Assembly (NCBI GenBank): GCA_025465355.1 | Contig: JAODNN010000088.1 | Span: 1-45,666 of the forward strand | Direction of reading: 5' to 3' | Source: Blastococcus sp. | GTDB taxonomy: Bacteria > Actinomycetota > Actinomycetes > Mycobacteriales > Geodermatophilaceae | Length of the DNA stretch: 45,666 nucleotides | In this document: piece after piece, positions 12,322 to 20,882 of the stretch | How the letters are laid out: the number at the start of each line of letters is the position of its first letter | Numbering within the stretch: the stretch's first letter is position 1 | Translations under genes and position numbers: made by a program | Notes under the pieces: generated by a model | Told to the model about the DNA's origin: nothing | The model's input: the letters and a program-made list of their open reading frames with translations, nothing else | The model's database searches: none

Positions 12322-14835
12322 GTGACCACGCTCCACCCGGTCCGGCCGGCTCCCCCTCCCGGTGCGGACACCGCGTCAGGGGGCGTGGAACCCGACCGCG
12401 CACCGGACCGCGCACCCGACCGTGCCCCCGGCGCCGTTCTCCCCGGAGCCGAGCTGCTGGCCTCGGTCCTGGCCGGCACGGACGGCGACGAGCAGCCGGT
12501 CACGCATGTTCACCACGTCCCCACGCGGGCGAGCAGCACCCTCCCCTGGCCGGACTGGGTGAGCGCCCCGCTGCGCGCCCGGCTCGAGGACCGCGGGATC
12601 CTCGAGCCCTGGCGTCATCAGGTGGAAGCGGCACAGCTGGCCCACCAGGGCACCCACGTCGTCGTCGCGACGGGCACGGCGTCGGGCAAGTCGCTGGCCT
12701 ACCAGCTGCCCGCGCTGACCCGTCTGGCCGAGGACCCTCGCGCCTGCGTCCTCTATCTGGCGCCGACTAAGGCACTGGCCCGCGATCAGCTGGCCTCGGT
12801 CGCGGCCCTGGCCGACCCGTCGGTCCGTCCGGCGGCCTACGACGGCGACACTCCGGGCGAGGAGCGCGACTGGGTCCGGCGGCACGCGCGCTGGATCGTC
12901 ACCAACCCGGACATGTTGCACCGCGGGATCCTGCCCGCCCACCAGAAGTGGTCCAGCACCCTGCGCCGGGTGACCTACGTCGTCATCGACGAGTGCCACG
13001 CCTACCGCGGCGTGTTCGGATCGCACGTCGGGCACGTCCTGCGCCGGCTGCGCCGTATCTGCCGCCGGTACGGCGCCGACCCGGTGTTCGTGCTGGCGTC
13101 GGCGACAGTGGCCGACCCGGCCGCCGCGGCGACCCGCCTGGTCGGCGCCCCTGTGGTGGCGGTCACCGACGACGGCTCACCGCGCCCGGGGGCGACGTTC
13201 GCGTTGTGGGAGCCGCCCCTGACCGAGCGGACCGGCGAGCATGGGGCGCCACTGCGCCGCTCGGCGGCCGCCGACACCGCGGGTCTGCTGGCCGATCTGG
13301 TGGAGCGGGGCGCCCGGACGCTGGCGTTCGTGCGGTCTCGCCGCAGCGCGGAATCGGTCGCTGAGCAGGCCCGCCGCTTGCTGCACGCCCGCGGCCGCGA
13401 CGACCTCCTCCGCCGGGTGGACTCCTACCGGGGCGGCTACCTGCCGGAGGAGCGGCGGGAGCTGGAACGGTCCCTCTCCTCCGGTGATCTCCTCGGGGTC
13501 GCCACGACGAACGCCCTCGAGCTGGGCATCGACATCGCCGGACTGGATGCGGTCGTGCTGGCCGGCTACCCCGGGACACTCGCCTCGCTCTGGCAGCAGG
13601 CCGGTCGCGCCGGGCGGGCTCAGCGGGAGTCGCTGGTGGTCTTCGTCGCCCGCGACGATCCGCTGGACCACTACCTGGCCCACAATCCCCGGGCGGTCTT
13701 CGGTCGACCGATCGAGGCAACGGTCACCGATCCCACCAACCCGTACGTGCTCGGCCCGCAGCTGTGCTGTGCCGCGGCGGAACTGCCTCTGCGACCGGAG
13801 GACCTCGCCGACTTCGGCGGAGCCACGGCCGAGGCGCAGCTCGAGGAGCTCGTGGGCGCCGGACAGCTACGGCGCCGGCCCACGGGCTGGTACTGGGCCG
13901 GGCGAGGACGGCCGAACGTCGACATCCGGGGCAGCGGCGGCGAGCCGGTCTCGATCATCGAGGCGGGCACCGGCCGGCTGCTGGGGACCGTCGACGGAGG
14001 CGCCGCCCACGCGACCGTGCACGCGGGGGCCCTCTACGTGCACCGCGGCGACACCTTCGTCGTCGAGGAGTTCGACGTGGAGGACGCCTGCGCCGTCGTC
14101 CACGCGGAGTCCCCGGAGTGGACCACGGTGGCCCGCGACATCACCGACCTGAGCATCGTCACGACCGACCGCAGCCGGAGCCTCGGCACCGTCACCGCGC
14201 ACACCGGCGTCGTCGACGTCACCAATCAGGTGGTGGCCTACCAGCGCCGCCGGCTCGGCACCGGAGAGGTGCTGGCGGAGTTCCCGCTCGATCTGCCCTC
14301 CCGCCAGCTGCGGACCCGGGCCGTGTGGGTCACGCTCGACACCCGGGCCGTGGAGCACGCCGAGGTCGACGAGGCGGCACTGCCGGGCTCGCTGCACGCC
14401 GCCGAGCACGCGGCGATCGGCATCCTCCCGCTACTGGCGACCTGCGACCGCTGGGACCTCGGGGGGCTCTCGACCGCCCTGCACCCCGACACCGGCGCGG
14501 CGACGATCGTCGTCTACGACGGGCATCCCGGCGGCGCAGGCTTCGCCGAACGCGGGTTCGCGGTGCTGCGGCAGTGGTTGCAAGCCACCCGGGCGACCGT
14601 CGCCAGCTGCGAGTGCGAGAGCGGCTGCCCCTCGTGCGTGCAGTCGCCCAAGTGCGGCAACGGCAACGACCCTCTCGACAAGGCCGGCGCCGTGCGGGTC
14701 CTGGACGTCGTGCTCGACGAGCTGGCCGCGTCGGAGTCGCACCCGCTGCCGGCGGAGCGGCACGCCCCGGTCGGGTCCGGGAACCGTGCGGCGGATCCGC
14801 CGCCAGAGGACATCGAGGACGACCTCGTCTTCTGA
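12322..14835 (+). CDS. SF2 DEAD/DEAH-type helicase with DUF1998 (MrfA/Hrq1/SftH-like)
   Basis: 837 aa DNA helicase, probably acting in repair; relatives are Bacillus MrfA, yeast Hrq1 and mycobacterial SftH. RecA-like domain 1 has a Q-motif region (EPWRHQ near 95), Walker A GTASGKS at about 118-124, APTKALA, TNPDMLH and DECH at 223-226. Domain 2 has ATTNALELGIDI and QQAGRAGR. The C-terminal DUF1998 region carries four cysteines (CECESGCPSC, then QSPKC) with the fourth-position spacing of the iron- or zinc-binding module. The N-terminus is disordered with a DRAP triplet repeat near residue 25. GTG 12322 has GGAG only 2 nt upstream, so a later GTG near 12385 is possible. It corresponds in position to Rv3649. 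Confidence 0.9.
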   Translation: MTTLHPVRPAPPPGADTASGGVEPDRAPDRAPDRAPGAVLPGAELLASVLAGTDGDEQPVTHVHHVPTRASSTLPWPDWVSAPLRARLEDRGILEPWRHQVEAAQLAHQGTHVVVATGTASGKSLAYQLPALTRLAEDPRACVLYLAPTKALARDQLASVAALADPSVRPAAYDGDTPGEERDWVRRHARWIVTNPDMLHRGILPAHQKWSSTLRRVTYVVIDECHAYRGVFGSHVGHVLRRLRRICRRYGADPVFVLASATVADPAAAATRLVGAPVVAVTDDGSPRPGATFALWEPPLTERTGEHGAPLRRSAAADTAGLLADLVERGARTLAFVRSRRSAESVAEQARRLLHARGRDDLLRRVDSYRGGYLPEERRELERSLSSGDLLGVATTNALELGIDIAGLDAVVLAGYPGTLASLWQQAGRAGRAQRESLVVFVARDDPLDHYLAHNPRAVFGRPIEATVTDPTNPYVLGPQLCCAAAELPLRPEDLADFGGATAEAQLEELVGAGQLRRRPTGWYWAGRGRPNVDIRGSGGEPVSIIEAGTGRLLGTVDGGAAHATVHAGALYVHRGDTFVVEEFDVEDACAVVHAESPEWTTVARDITDLSIVTTDRSRSLGTVTAHTGVVDVTNQVVAYQRRRLGTGEVLAEFPLDLPSRQLRTRAVWVTLDTRAVEHAEVDEAALPGSLHAAEHAAIGILPLLATCDRWDLGGLSTALHPDTGAATIVVYDGHPGGAGFAERGFAVLRQWLQATRATVASCECESGCPSCVQSPKCGNGNDPLDKAGAVRVLDVVLDELAASESHPLPAERHAPVGSGNRAADPPPEDIEDDLVF

Positions 14836-14845
14836 GTGAGAGGCG

Positions 14846-14862
14846 CCCGCCGTCACGGCGGG
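14846..14862. terminator. Short hairpin between the convergent helicase and tad operons
   Basis: Perfect 7-bp stem (CCCGCCG with CGGCGGG) and a 3-nt loop. The loop is the TGA stop of the leftward TadE-like gene. It lies 10 bp past the helicase stop, so it may end both transcripts. Confidence 0.5.
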
Positions 14863-15218
14863 GCAGGGCCCGCCCGTGCCCGCGCCCGCGCGTCGGCCAC
14901 ACCCAACGGCCCCAGCCGCACGGGGACTCGTACGCGGACCTCCACCTCGGCGCCCGGGAGCAGCGCGCAGGTCTCGAGCTCCGCCCCGTTGGCCGCCGCG
15001 ATGCGGCCGGCCGCGGAACAGGCCGCCGGGTCACCCACCACGGATCGGGCGGCGCCGGCCAGAGCCGCGAGGTCCGCGGCAGAGGTAGCGCGGTGCCGCC
15101 CCGTGACGGCAGCCGCCACCAGAACGCCCGCGGCCCCGAGTGCGGCCAGCAGCCCGGCCAGCGCGACCACCCACACGGTTGCGGAGCCACGCTCGCCCGA
15201 GAGCCGGGGTCGCCTCAC
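14853..15218 (-). CDS. TadE-like helicase/secretion-neighbourhood protein (Rv3654c-like)
   Basis: 121 aa with one N-terminal membrane helix (about 13-37) preceded by GERGSATV, a class III-like leader. Unlike the upstream TadE it lacks Glu at +5, so prepilin processing is uncertain. A short region TSAADLAALAGAA follows the helix, typical of this TadE-like family in which the helix is followed by DLAALAAA. Last gene of the tad operon; its GTG overlaps the tadE stop by 4 nt. Probably a minor pilin-like or envelope component. Confidence 0.75.
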   Translation of the reverse strand: MRRPRLSGERGSATVWVVALAGLLAALGAAGVLVAAAVTGRHRATSAADLAALAGAARSVVGDPAACSAAGRIAAANGAELETCALLPGAEVEVRVRVPVRLGPLGVADARARARAGPAPP

Positions 15219-15613
15219 GGTGCCCCGCCCGGGATCTCATCGGTGGATCCGGGCTCCCGCACACACACAGCGCGGGCCGAGACCCGAACGTGCGGCAGAA
15301 CTGGTCCGAGCGGCGCGACGTCTGCCGAGACGGTGACCCCGACCTCCTCCGCGCCGACCGAGATCCGGGCCTGCGCACCATCCGGAGCGGCCCTCGCGAC
15401 GACCGTGGCGACCCGAGCTACGTCGTCGCCGCGAGCAGCCGCTCGGGCCCCCTCACGAGCGGCGTCCACGCAGCGCAACTGGGCGCCGACGACGACCAAC
15501 GCGGCAACCGCGCCGGCGAGGACCAGCACCAGCACGGGCAGTACCACCGCGGTCTCGGCGGTGACCATGCCCGCCTGCCCGCGAGGGGCCCGCTGGCGCA
15601 GCCTCCGGCGCAC
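15215..15613 (-). CDS. tadE: TadE family pseudopilin
   Basis: 132 aa minor pilin-like protein. The leader RGQAGMVTAET has Gly15 followed by Glu at +5, the prepilin peptidase pattern, and then the hydrophobic helix VVLPVLVLVLAGAVAAL. The helix is followed by RCVDAAREGARAAARGD, the TadE pattern of Ala/Arg-rich sequence after the membrane segment. Two cysteines (Cys-Val-Asp near the helix and one near the C-terminus) could pair. The GTG start lies 2 nt after the stop of the pilin-like gene, and the gene overlaps the next one by 4 nt. Confidence 0.85.
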   Translation of the reverse strand: MRRRLRQRAPRGQAGMVTAETAVVLPVLVLVLAGAVAALVVVGAQLRCVDAAREGARAAARGDDVARVATVVARAAPDGAQARISVGAEEVGVTVSADVAPLGPVLPHVRVSARAVCVREPGSTDEIPGGAP

Positions 15614-15615
15614 GG

Positions 15616-15867
15616 TCAGGACAGCGTCTCGAGGGCGCGCTGAACCAAGTGCCCCAGGGCGGTGACCACCGAACCGCCCGTGACCACCCGGTACAGCACG
15701 GCCGCGAACGCGCAGGCGGCGACCGTTCCCACGGCGTACTCCGCGGTGCTCATCCCGGCCTCGCTCCTCGCCCGCAGGAGTGCCCACCTGCGGCGGAGGC
15801 TGCCGCGCCACCGGCTGACAGCCGGGGCGGATGCGGGATCGGTCGGGGGTATCAGGGTCACGGTCAC
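15616..15867 (-). CDS. Flp-type pilin-like protein (DUF4244)
   Basis: 83 aa. After a basic leader the sequence SEAGMSTAEYAVG gives prepilin cleavage after Gly38 with Glu at +5 and Tyr at +6, the Flp pilin signature. A single hydrophobic helix (about 44-66) follows. This is the probable major subunit of a tight-adherence-like pilus or pseudopilus. It is the actinobacterial DUF4244 family, equivalent in position to Rv3656c. The GTG at 15867 has GAGGAGG 4 nt upstream, the strongest ribosome site in the operon, which suits a highly made subunit. Confidence 0.85.
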   Translation of the reverse strand: MTVTLIPPTDPASAPAVSRWRGSLRRRWALLRARSEAGMSTAEYAVGTVAACAFAAVLYRVVTGGSVVTALGHLVQRALETLS

Positions 15868-15980
15868 GGTTCCTCCTCGTGGCCCGCCAGCCGGGCCCGA
15901 CGTCGACCTTTCCGATGGGGAGCCGGGCCGCCCAGGTGCGGCGGCGATCTGTGGACACGCGACGCAGCTGTGGACAGGGA
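15868..15980 (-). other. Gap within the tad operon upstream of the pilin gene
   Basis: 113 bp with no gene between tadC and the pilin-like gene. It holds the strong ribosome site of the pilin gene and two direct CTGTGGACA copies near 15948 and 15968. A secondary promoter or processing site here would allow more pilin than assembly proteins; I see no clear -10. Confidence 0.35.
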
Positions 15981-16763
15981 TCAGCGGAAGACGTTGTCCG
16001 CGATGCCGAGCACCAGGGGCAGCACGCCGAGACACAGGAAAGCGGGCAGGAAGCACAGACCCAGCGGTGCCAGGACCCAGACCCCGGCCCGGTGCACGGC
16101 CGCCTCCGTGCGGGCCCGCGCGGCGCCGCGCGCCTCGGCGGCCAGTGCGCGGAGGGCTGCGGTCACCGTCGAGCCCGACTCGCCGGCGCGGACCAGCACG
16201 CGCCCGAGAGCGGCCAGCTCCGGCGGTGCGGCCAGCCAGGCCTTGCGTGGCTCGGCGCCCAGCCGGAGAAGCACGGCCACCGCACTCAGCTCGGCCCCCA
16301 GCGGCCCGGTGACCGATGCACCCACACCGGCGAGGGCCGCACCCACGGGAACCCCGGCGGTGAGGCAGACCGCCAGCAGCTCGCATGCCCCGGGCAGCTC
16401 GTCCTCGAGCGCCCGGCTGGTCCGCCGCGCCAGGCGCCGATCGTCGGCGCTCTTCGCGAGCAGTCGATCGACGGCGAACGCCACCACCGCGGCCCCGACC
16501 AGGCCGGTCGGTCCACCGCCCAGCAGCGCCGCCACGGCCACCCCCACGCTCGCGGCGAGCAGCCGGCGACGCCGTACCGGACCGTCCTGTCGGCCGACCG
16601 TGAGTAGCCGCCGTCCCTCCGGTGCGACCGCCGGGCGGCGCCCGTCGACCAATCCGCGAACCCGCTCGGCCGCGAGGCGGGCCGCGGAGGGCCACACCAG
16701 CAGGGCGACGGCCAGGACCAGGAGGTCTACCGGGGGCCGGTCAGCCGTCACGGCGGCCGGCAT
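15981..16763 (-). CDS. tadC: TadC-like type II/IV secretion inner-membrane protein (T2SSF domain)
   Basis: 260 aa membrane platform protein. A helix at about 12-30 and a pair near 75-95 are followed by a cytoplasmic T2SSF domain (LEDELPGACELLAVCLTAG, then LGRVLVRAGESGSTVTAALRALA). A final hydrophobic segment is AGVWVLAPLGLCFLPAFLCLGVLPLVLG. The GESG motif in the T2SSF domain is typical of the GspF/PilC/TadB/TadC family. The ATG start is 9 nt after the tadB stop. It pairs with TadB to form the membrane platform acted on by the TadA ATPase. Confidence 0.87.
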   Translation of the reverse strand: MPAAVTADRPPVDLLVLAVALLVWPSAARLAAERVRGLVDGRRPAVAPEGRRLLTVGRQDGPVRRRRLLAASVGVAVAALLGGGPTGLVGAAVVAFAVDRLLAKSADDRRLARRTSRALEDELPGACELLAVCLTAGVPVGAALAGVGASVTGPLGAELSAVAVLLRLGAEPRKAWLAAPPELAALGRVLVRAGESGSTVTAALRALAAEARGAARARTEAAVHRAGVWVLAPLGLCFLPAFLCLGVLPLVLGIADNVFR

Positions 16764-16772
16764 GTCCGGCGG

Positions 16773-17567
16773 TCACCGCAGCGCCCGCTCGACCAGCTGC
16801 CCCGACCAGGCGACCCCGGCGATCTCCAGCCCCACGCCCGCCACCAGGAGCGCGTTCCCCGGGCCGGTCGCGGTGAGCACGTGCCATGGATCAGCGCCTA
16901 CGCCACTGCCCATGAGCAGGCCCAGGAGCGGGAGGCCGGCGAGCAGGAATGCGCTCGACCGCGGACCGGCGGTGGCCGCACGCAGCTCCCTCGCGTTCCG
17001 GAGCCGGGCGCGCAGGTCGTCCTCCACCGCACCGACGATCGACGCGAGCGAACAGCCCGTCCGGCCGCTGAGCAGCACCGCCGACGAGATGCGGGCGAGG
17101 GCCTGCTCGAGCGGTCCCGGCGTCGTCGGGACCGCCACGTCCGGCGCGCGCACGGCGAGCACCAGCGCGCGGCCGCAGCGTTCGTTCCCGCCCGCGGCGG
17201 CCGCCGCGGGCGCGGCCGCCTCCAGCGACCGGCCACTGCGCAGCTCGGCACCCAGGGCACCGAGCGCCTCCGCCAGCGAGGCGAGGTCGGCCTGCTCCCG
17301 GGCGGCCCGCCGGCCTGCGATCCAGGCACGGGCGGCCAGCACCCCGCACAGACCGGCCACCCCCGCGACCAGCCCGGTGCTCACCAACGACGCCGTGGCG
17401 GCTGCCGCGCAACCAGCCACCAACGGGACCGGCAAACGGCGGAACGGCGCCGCCAGCCGGCCGAGCGGGCCGCCGACGTCGTCGGTCGCCAGCCGCGCCC
17501 GATCCAGCCGCCGCCTGCCCGGCCAGAGCAGCACGGCGACTGCCAGGAGCAGAAGCCCGAGGCTCAC
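16773..17567 (-). CDS. tadB: TadB-like type II/IV secretion inner-membrane protein
   Basis: 264 aa. N-terminal helix (about 2-16), a helix pair near 55-85, a cytoplasmic T2SSF domain (ASLAEALGALGAELRSG, then LLSGRTGCSLASIVGAVEDDLRA), and two C-terminal helices. Partner of TadC in the pilus platform. Its GTG start forms a GTGA overlap with the tadA stop. That keeps tadB coupled to translation of the tadA 3' region, which matters because tadA is frameshifted. Confidence 0.85.
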   Translation of the reverse strand: MSLGLLLLAVAVLLWPGRRRLDRARLATDDVGGPLGRLAAPFRRLPVPLVAGCAAAATASLVSTGLVAGVAGLCGVLAARAWIAGRRAAREQADLASLAEALGALGAELRSGRSLEAAAPAAAAAGGNERCGRALVLAVRAPDVAVPTTPGPLEQALARISSAVLLSGRTGCSLASIVGAVEDDLRARLRNARELRAATAGPRSSAFLLAGLPLLGLLMGSGVGADPWHVLTATGPGNALLVAGVGLEIAGVAWSGQLVERALR

Positions 17568-18707
17568 GACAGCCCCCTGTCGGCCACGTCGAGCAGCTCC
17601 CCGAGCCGGCTCCTGGCCGGGCACGGGCCCCCATCGGCCCGCCAGCCCGCCTCGACCGCAACCAGGTCACCGGCCCGGCGCAGCACACCGACCTCCTCGA
17701 CCCGACGCCCGGCCGGCGTCCGCCGGAGGTGCACCACCACGGCGAGGGCCGCCGCAGCCTGGCTGTGCACGGCCTGACGGTCGAGGCCGGCCGCCACACC
17801 CAGCGCCTCCAGGCGGGCGGGCACCTCGGCCGGACGGTTCGCATGCAGGGTTCCGCAGCCACCGTCGTGCCCGGTGTTGAGCGCCGCGAGCAGGTCAGCC
17901 ACCTCCGCCCCGCGGACCTCCCCGACGACCAGCCGATCGGGACGCATCCGGAGCGCCTGACGCACCAGGTCCCGCAGGGTCACGGCGCCGATGCCCTCGA
18001 CGTTGGGCGGCCGGGTGACCAGCCGGACGACGTGCGGATGGTGCGGGGTGAGCTCCGGAGCGTCCTCGCAGGTCACGATGCGCTCGGCCGGGTCGACCGA
18101 GCCGAGCAGCGCGGAGAGCAGGGTGGTCTTCCCGGAGCCCGTCCCTCCGGTGACCAGGAACGCCACCCGGTGCTGCACCACCGCCCGGAGCAGATGCGCG
18201 CTCACCCCCGGCAGCCGACAGGGCCTCCAGTTCCAGAGAGCGGCGGCGCAGGACCCGGAGGGAGAGGCAGGTGCCACTGCCGGACACCGGTGGGAGGACC
18301 GCGTGCAGGCGGGTGCCGTCGGGCAGGCCCACGTCGACCCAGGGCGCGGCGTCGTCGAGCCGTCGTCCCGCCGCGGCCGCCAGGCGGACGGCGAGCCGGC
18401 GGACCGCGTCGTCGTCGGGGAACCGGACCGTGCACCGCTCCAGCCCGCTCCCCCGGTCGATCCACACCTGCTCGGGCCCGTTGACGAGGACGTCGGTGAC
18501 GTCGGGCGACCGCAGCAGGGGTTCCAGCGGTCCGGCCCCGGCGAGCTCGTCGACCGCATCGCGCACCGCGAGCAGCACGTCGTCGTCTCCCAGCAGGCCG
18601 CCCGCCTCCTCCCGGACGAGCGCGGCGACCCCGGCCTGCGACGGGACGCCCGGCTGCAGGGCGAGTCGAGCGCGGACCCGGTCGAGCAGGTCCGGGACCA
18701 CGCTCAC
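17564..18707 (-). pseudogene. tadA: TadA/CpaF-family pilus ATPase with a one-base frameshift
   Basis: The hexameric ATPase that powers Tad pilus assembly. The 5' part from GTG 18707 encodes the N-terminal domain (DVTDVLVNGPEQVWIDRG, then DDAAPWVDVGLPDGTRLHA and SLRVLRRRSLELEALSAAG). The 3' part, in another frame, encodes HLLRAVVQHRVAFLV, Walker A GGTGSGKTT, TCEDAPEL, and Walker B region VVGEVRGAE to the stop at 17564. The span is 1144 nt (3n+1). Removing one C from the five-C run at 18205-18209 (a G run on the coding strand) joins both parts into 380 aa of normal length. As written, translation runs into low-complexity sequence and stops at 17895 without Walker A. This may be a true mutation, a sequencing error, or slippage. 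Its start overlaps ssd by 4 nt. Confidence 0.85.
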
Positions 18708-19831
18708 CGGTCGTCCCGGACGCGGGAGGGCAGCTCGGCCAGCAACCGTCGGGCGACCACGCCGAACGGCGAGCGGGGCGCCACGGCCGGCGGCTCACCG
18801 CGCTCGCCGCGCGGGACGGCGCTCCGGTCGTGGGCGAGCTCCGCCAGCACCGGCCGGCCGACGACGGCGGAAACCTCGTCACGGGACAGCCCTCCGGGAA
18901 CGGACCGCACGACGAGCCCGGCGGTCGCCCACGGCGGCGCACCGTCGTCCGCGGAGGTGAGCAACCGTGCGGCCGAAGCTGCACGCAGGCGGGCGGGCAC
19001 CACGAGCACCGCGAGATCCGCCTCGGCGAGCACGGCCTCGGCGGCCCGGCCAGGTCCCGCCGGGCCGGGGCGCGGAAGGTCGACCACCACCGGCCACCCG
19101 CCCGCGCGGGCCGCACCGATCACCGTGGTCAGCGCCTCTTCGGGCACGGGGAACGGTGCGCCCCGTGACGTCGCGAGCAGACTGACACCGCCGACCTCCG
19201 GCAGCGCGGCCATCAGCGCATCGCCGGCAACGCTCCCCCGTAGCTCGCGGAGCTCCGGCCAGCGCAGGCCCTCCGCCCGCTCAGCGCCCAGCACCAGGTC
19301 GAGGCCCCCACCCCAGGGGTCGGCGTCGACCAGCAGCGCCTCGGCGCCACCGCGCCCGGCGGCCAGGGCCAGGGCTGCGGACAGCGTGCTCGCGCCCGCT
19401 CCACCACAGCTGCCACCCACTGCGACCAGCCAGCCACGCTCGACGGGGGACCGGGCCGCGGCTGCCGCGCGGGAGACCAACCAACCCTCGTCGTCCGGCA
19501 GGAGGGCCACTCGCTCGGCGCCGAGCTCGACCGCCGTGGCCCACTCGGCCGGGGACAGCTCACCGGTGGCCACGACCACAACACCCGGGCGGCGCGGGAG
19601 CGCACGCACCACCGGGGCCTCGAGGACGTCGGCGCCCACGAGCACCAACGTCGCGTCGCGGTGGGCGCGGCGCAGGGCGGAGCCGCCCGTGGCGAGCTGG
19701 GGCTCGGTGCCCGCCGCGGCGAGCAGGCGGAGCACGTCGTCCAGGAGGCGTTCGTCGGCGCTGACGACGAGCGGCCGACCAGGACCAGAGGTCGCGGACG
19801 GGGACAGCGAGCGGGACGGGGAAGCAGGCAC
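18704..19831 (-). CDS. ssd: Ssd/CpaE-like ParA-type ATPase of the tad operon
   Basis: 375 aa. Residues about 20-125 form a receiver-like N-terminal domain (PLVVSADERLLDDVLRLL) without a clear phospho-acceptor set. Residues about 130-340 are a MinD/ParA fold: deviant P-loop GGSCGGAGASTLSAAL, in which the conserved lysines are missing, then LLVDADPWGGGLDL and VVDLPRPG. Mycobacterial Ssd (Rv3660c) has the same deviant loop and affects septum placement; in Tad systems CpaE/TadZ localises the pilus. It is the first gene of the tad operon, and its stop overlaps the tadA start. The GTG at 19831 is chosen because the receiver-like fold begins soon after; the RBS is weak. Confidence 0.85.
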   Translation of the reverse strand: MPASPSRSLSPSATSGPGRPLVVSADERLLDDVLRLLAAAGTEPQLATGGSALRRAHRDATLVLVGADVLEAPVVRALPRRPGVVVVATGELSPAEWATAVELGAERVALLPDDEGWLVSRAAAAARSPVERGWLVAVGGSCGGAGASTLSAALALAAGRGGAEALLVDADPWGGGLDLVLGAERAEGLRWPELRELRGSVAGDALMAALPEVGGVSLLATSRGAPFPVPEEALTTVIGAARAGGWPVVVDLPRPGPAGPGRAAEAVLAEADLAVLVVPARLRAASAARLLTSADDGAPPWATAGLVVRSVPGGLSRDEVSAVVGRPVLAELAHDRSAVPRGERGEPPAVAPRSPFGVVARRLLAELPSRVRDDR

Positions 19832-19943
19832 GCCGTTGAGCCCATCCGAGCGGGGCCTCGAATAGCAGAGTTCGCCGAAATCTGTGGATGACACGTTCGG
19901 GTGTGGACGGCGCGCGCGTCCAGCCGCCGCGTTCCTGTCCACT

Positions 19944-19949
19944 TACAGT
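19944..19949 (+). promoter_or_regulatory. Putative -10 box, leaderless HAD gene
   Basis: TACAGT ends 8 nt before GTG 19958, so the mRNA would begin at or beside the start codon. No Shine-Dalgarno is visible. The 126 bp between ssd and this gene are divergent and must serve both promoters. Confidence 0.5.
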
Positions 19950-19957
19950 CGTGCATT

Positions 19958-20815
19958 GTGACCCGCGCAGCGGCGTTCTTCGACCTGGACAAGACGGTCA
20001 TCGCCAAGTCGAGCGCCCTGGCCTTCGGCCGGCCGTTCTTCCACGGCGGGCTGATCAATCGCCGCGCCGTCCTCAAGACCGCCTACGCACAGTTCGTCTT
20101 CTCCCTCGCCGGCGCAGACGCGCAGCAGATGGAACGGCTGCGGGCGCAGATCACCGCGATGTGCACCGGCTGGGACGTCGCCACGGTGCACGACATCGTC
20201 CGCGAGACGCTGCACGACATCGTCGACCCGCTGGTCTATGCCGAGGCTGCGGACCTGATCGAGGAGCATCGGGCCGCCGGCCGGGAGATCGTCATCGTCT
20301 CGAGCAGCGGCGCAGAGATGGTCGAGCCGATCGGCGAGATGCTCGGCGCCGACCGGGTGGTCGCAACCCGGATGGTGACCGTCGAGGGCCGCTACACCGG
20401 CGAGATCGAGTTCTACGCATACGGGGAGAACAAGGCCGCGGCGATGCGCGAGGTCGCCGCCGAAGGCGGGTACGACCTCGCGGACTGCTACGCCTACAGC
20501 GACTCGGTCACCGACCTGCCGATGCTGGCCGCCATCGGGCATCCGACGGCGGTGAACCCCGACCGGGGGCTGCGCAAGGCGGCGCTGGAGCACGGCTGGC
20601 CCGTGCTGCAGTTCAGCCGGCCCGTGAGCATGCGGGCCCGTTTCTCGGCGCCGTCGGGCCCCGTGGTCACCGGTGCCGCGATGGGCGTGGGCGTGGGTGC
20701 AGCTGTGGTCGGGCTGGCCTGGTATGCCCGGCACCGCGCACTCCGTGCGGGGATGCTCGCCCCCGTCGGCCTGCCCGGCCCCGTGCCCGGCCGTCGCCGG
20801 CACCGCGGCGCCTGA
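19958..20815 (+). CDS. HAD-superfamily phosphatase, subfamily IB (SerB-like), membrane-anchored
   Basis: 285 aa. Motif I FFDLDKTVI at residues 7-15 gives the nucleophile Asp; motif II is IVSSSG; the lysine of motif III is in ENKAAAM; motif IV is YSDSVTDLPML. The cap region lies between motifs I and II, as in HAD-IB hydrolases. The C-terminus has a Gly/Ala/Val hydrophobic stretch (about 232-255), a possible membrane anchor, then a basic tail. The family includes phosphoserine phosphatase and CicA-like proteins; the substrate is not evident. Placed next to ssd as in M. tuberculosis (Rv3661), so it may share function with the tad/ssd system. Confidence 0.88.
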   Translation: MTRAAAFFDLDKTVIAKSSALAFGRPFFHGGLINRRAVLKTAYAQFVFSLAGADAQQMERLRAQITAMCTGWDVATVHDIVRETLHDIVDPLVYAEAADLIEEHRAAGREIVIVSSSGAEMVEPIGEMLGADRVVATRMVTVEGRYTGEIEFYAYGENKAAAMREVAAEGGYDLADCYAYSDSVTDLPMLAAIGHPTAVNPDRGLRKAALEHGWPVLQFSRPVSMRARFSAPSGPVVTGAAMGVGVGAAVVGLAWYARHRALRAGMLAPVGLPGPVPGRRRHRGA

Positions 20816-20882
20816 ACGCTCCTCGCGCACCGCACCGGCGAGGCACCGGCCGCGTGGGCCGCGCGTGGTTCATCCTGCGGTC

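Noticed and set aside
12385-12430. Tandem DRAP coding repeat at the helicase N-terminus, considered as a repeat element
   Set aside because: Only three short copies in a disordered leader; simple slippage in coding sequence is enough.
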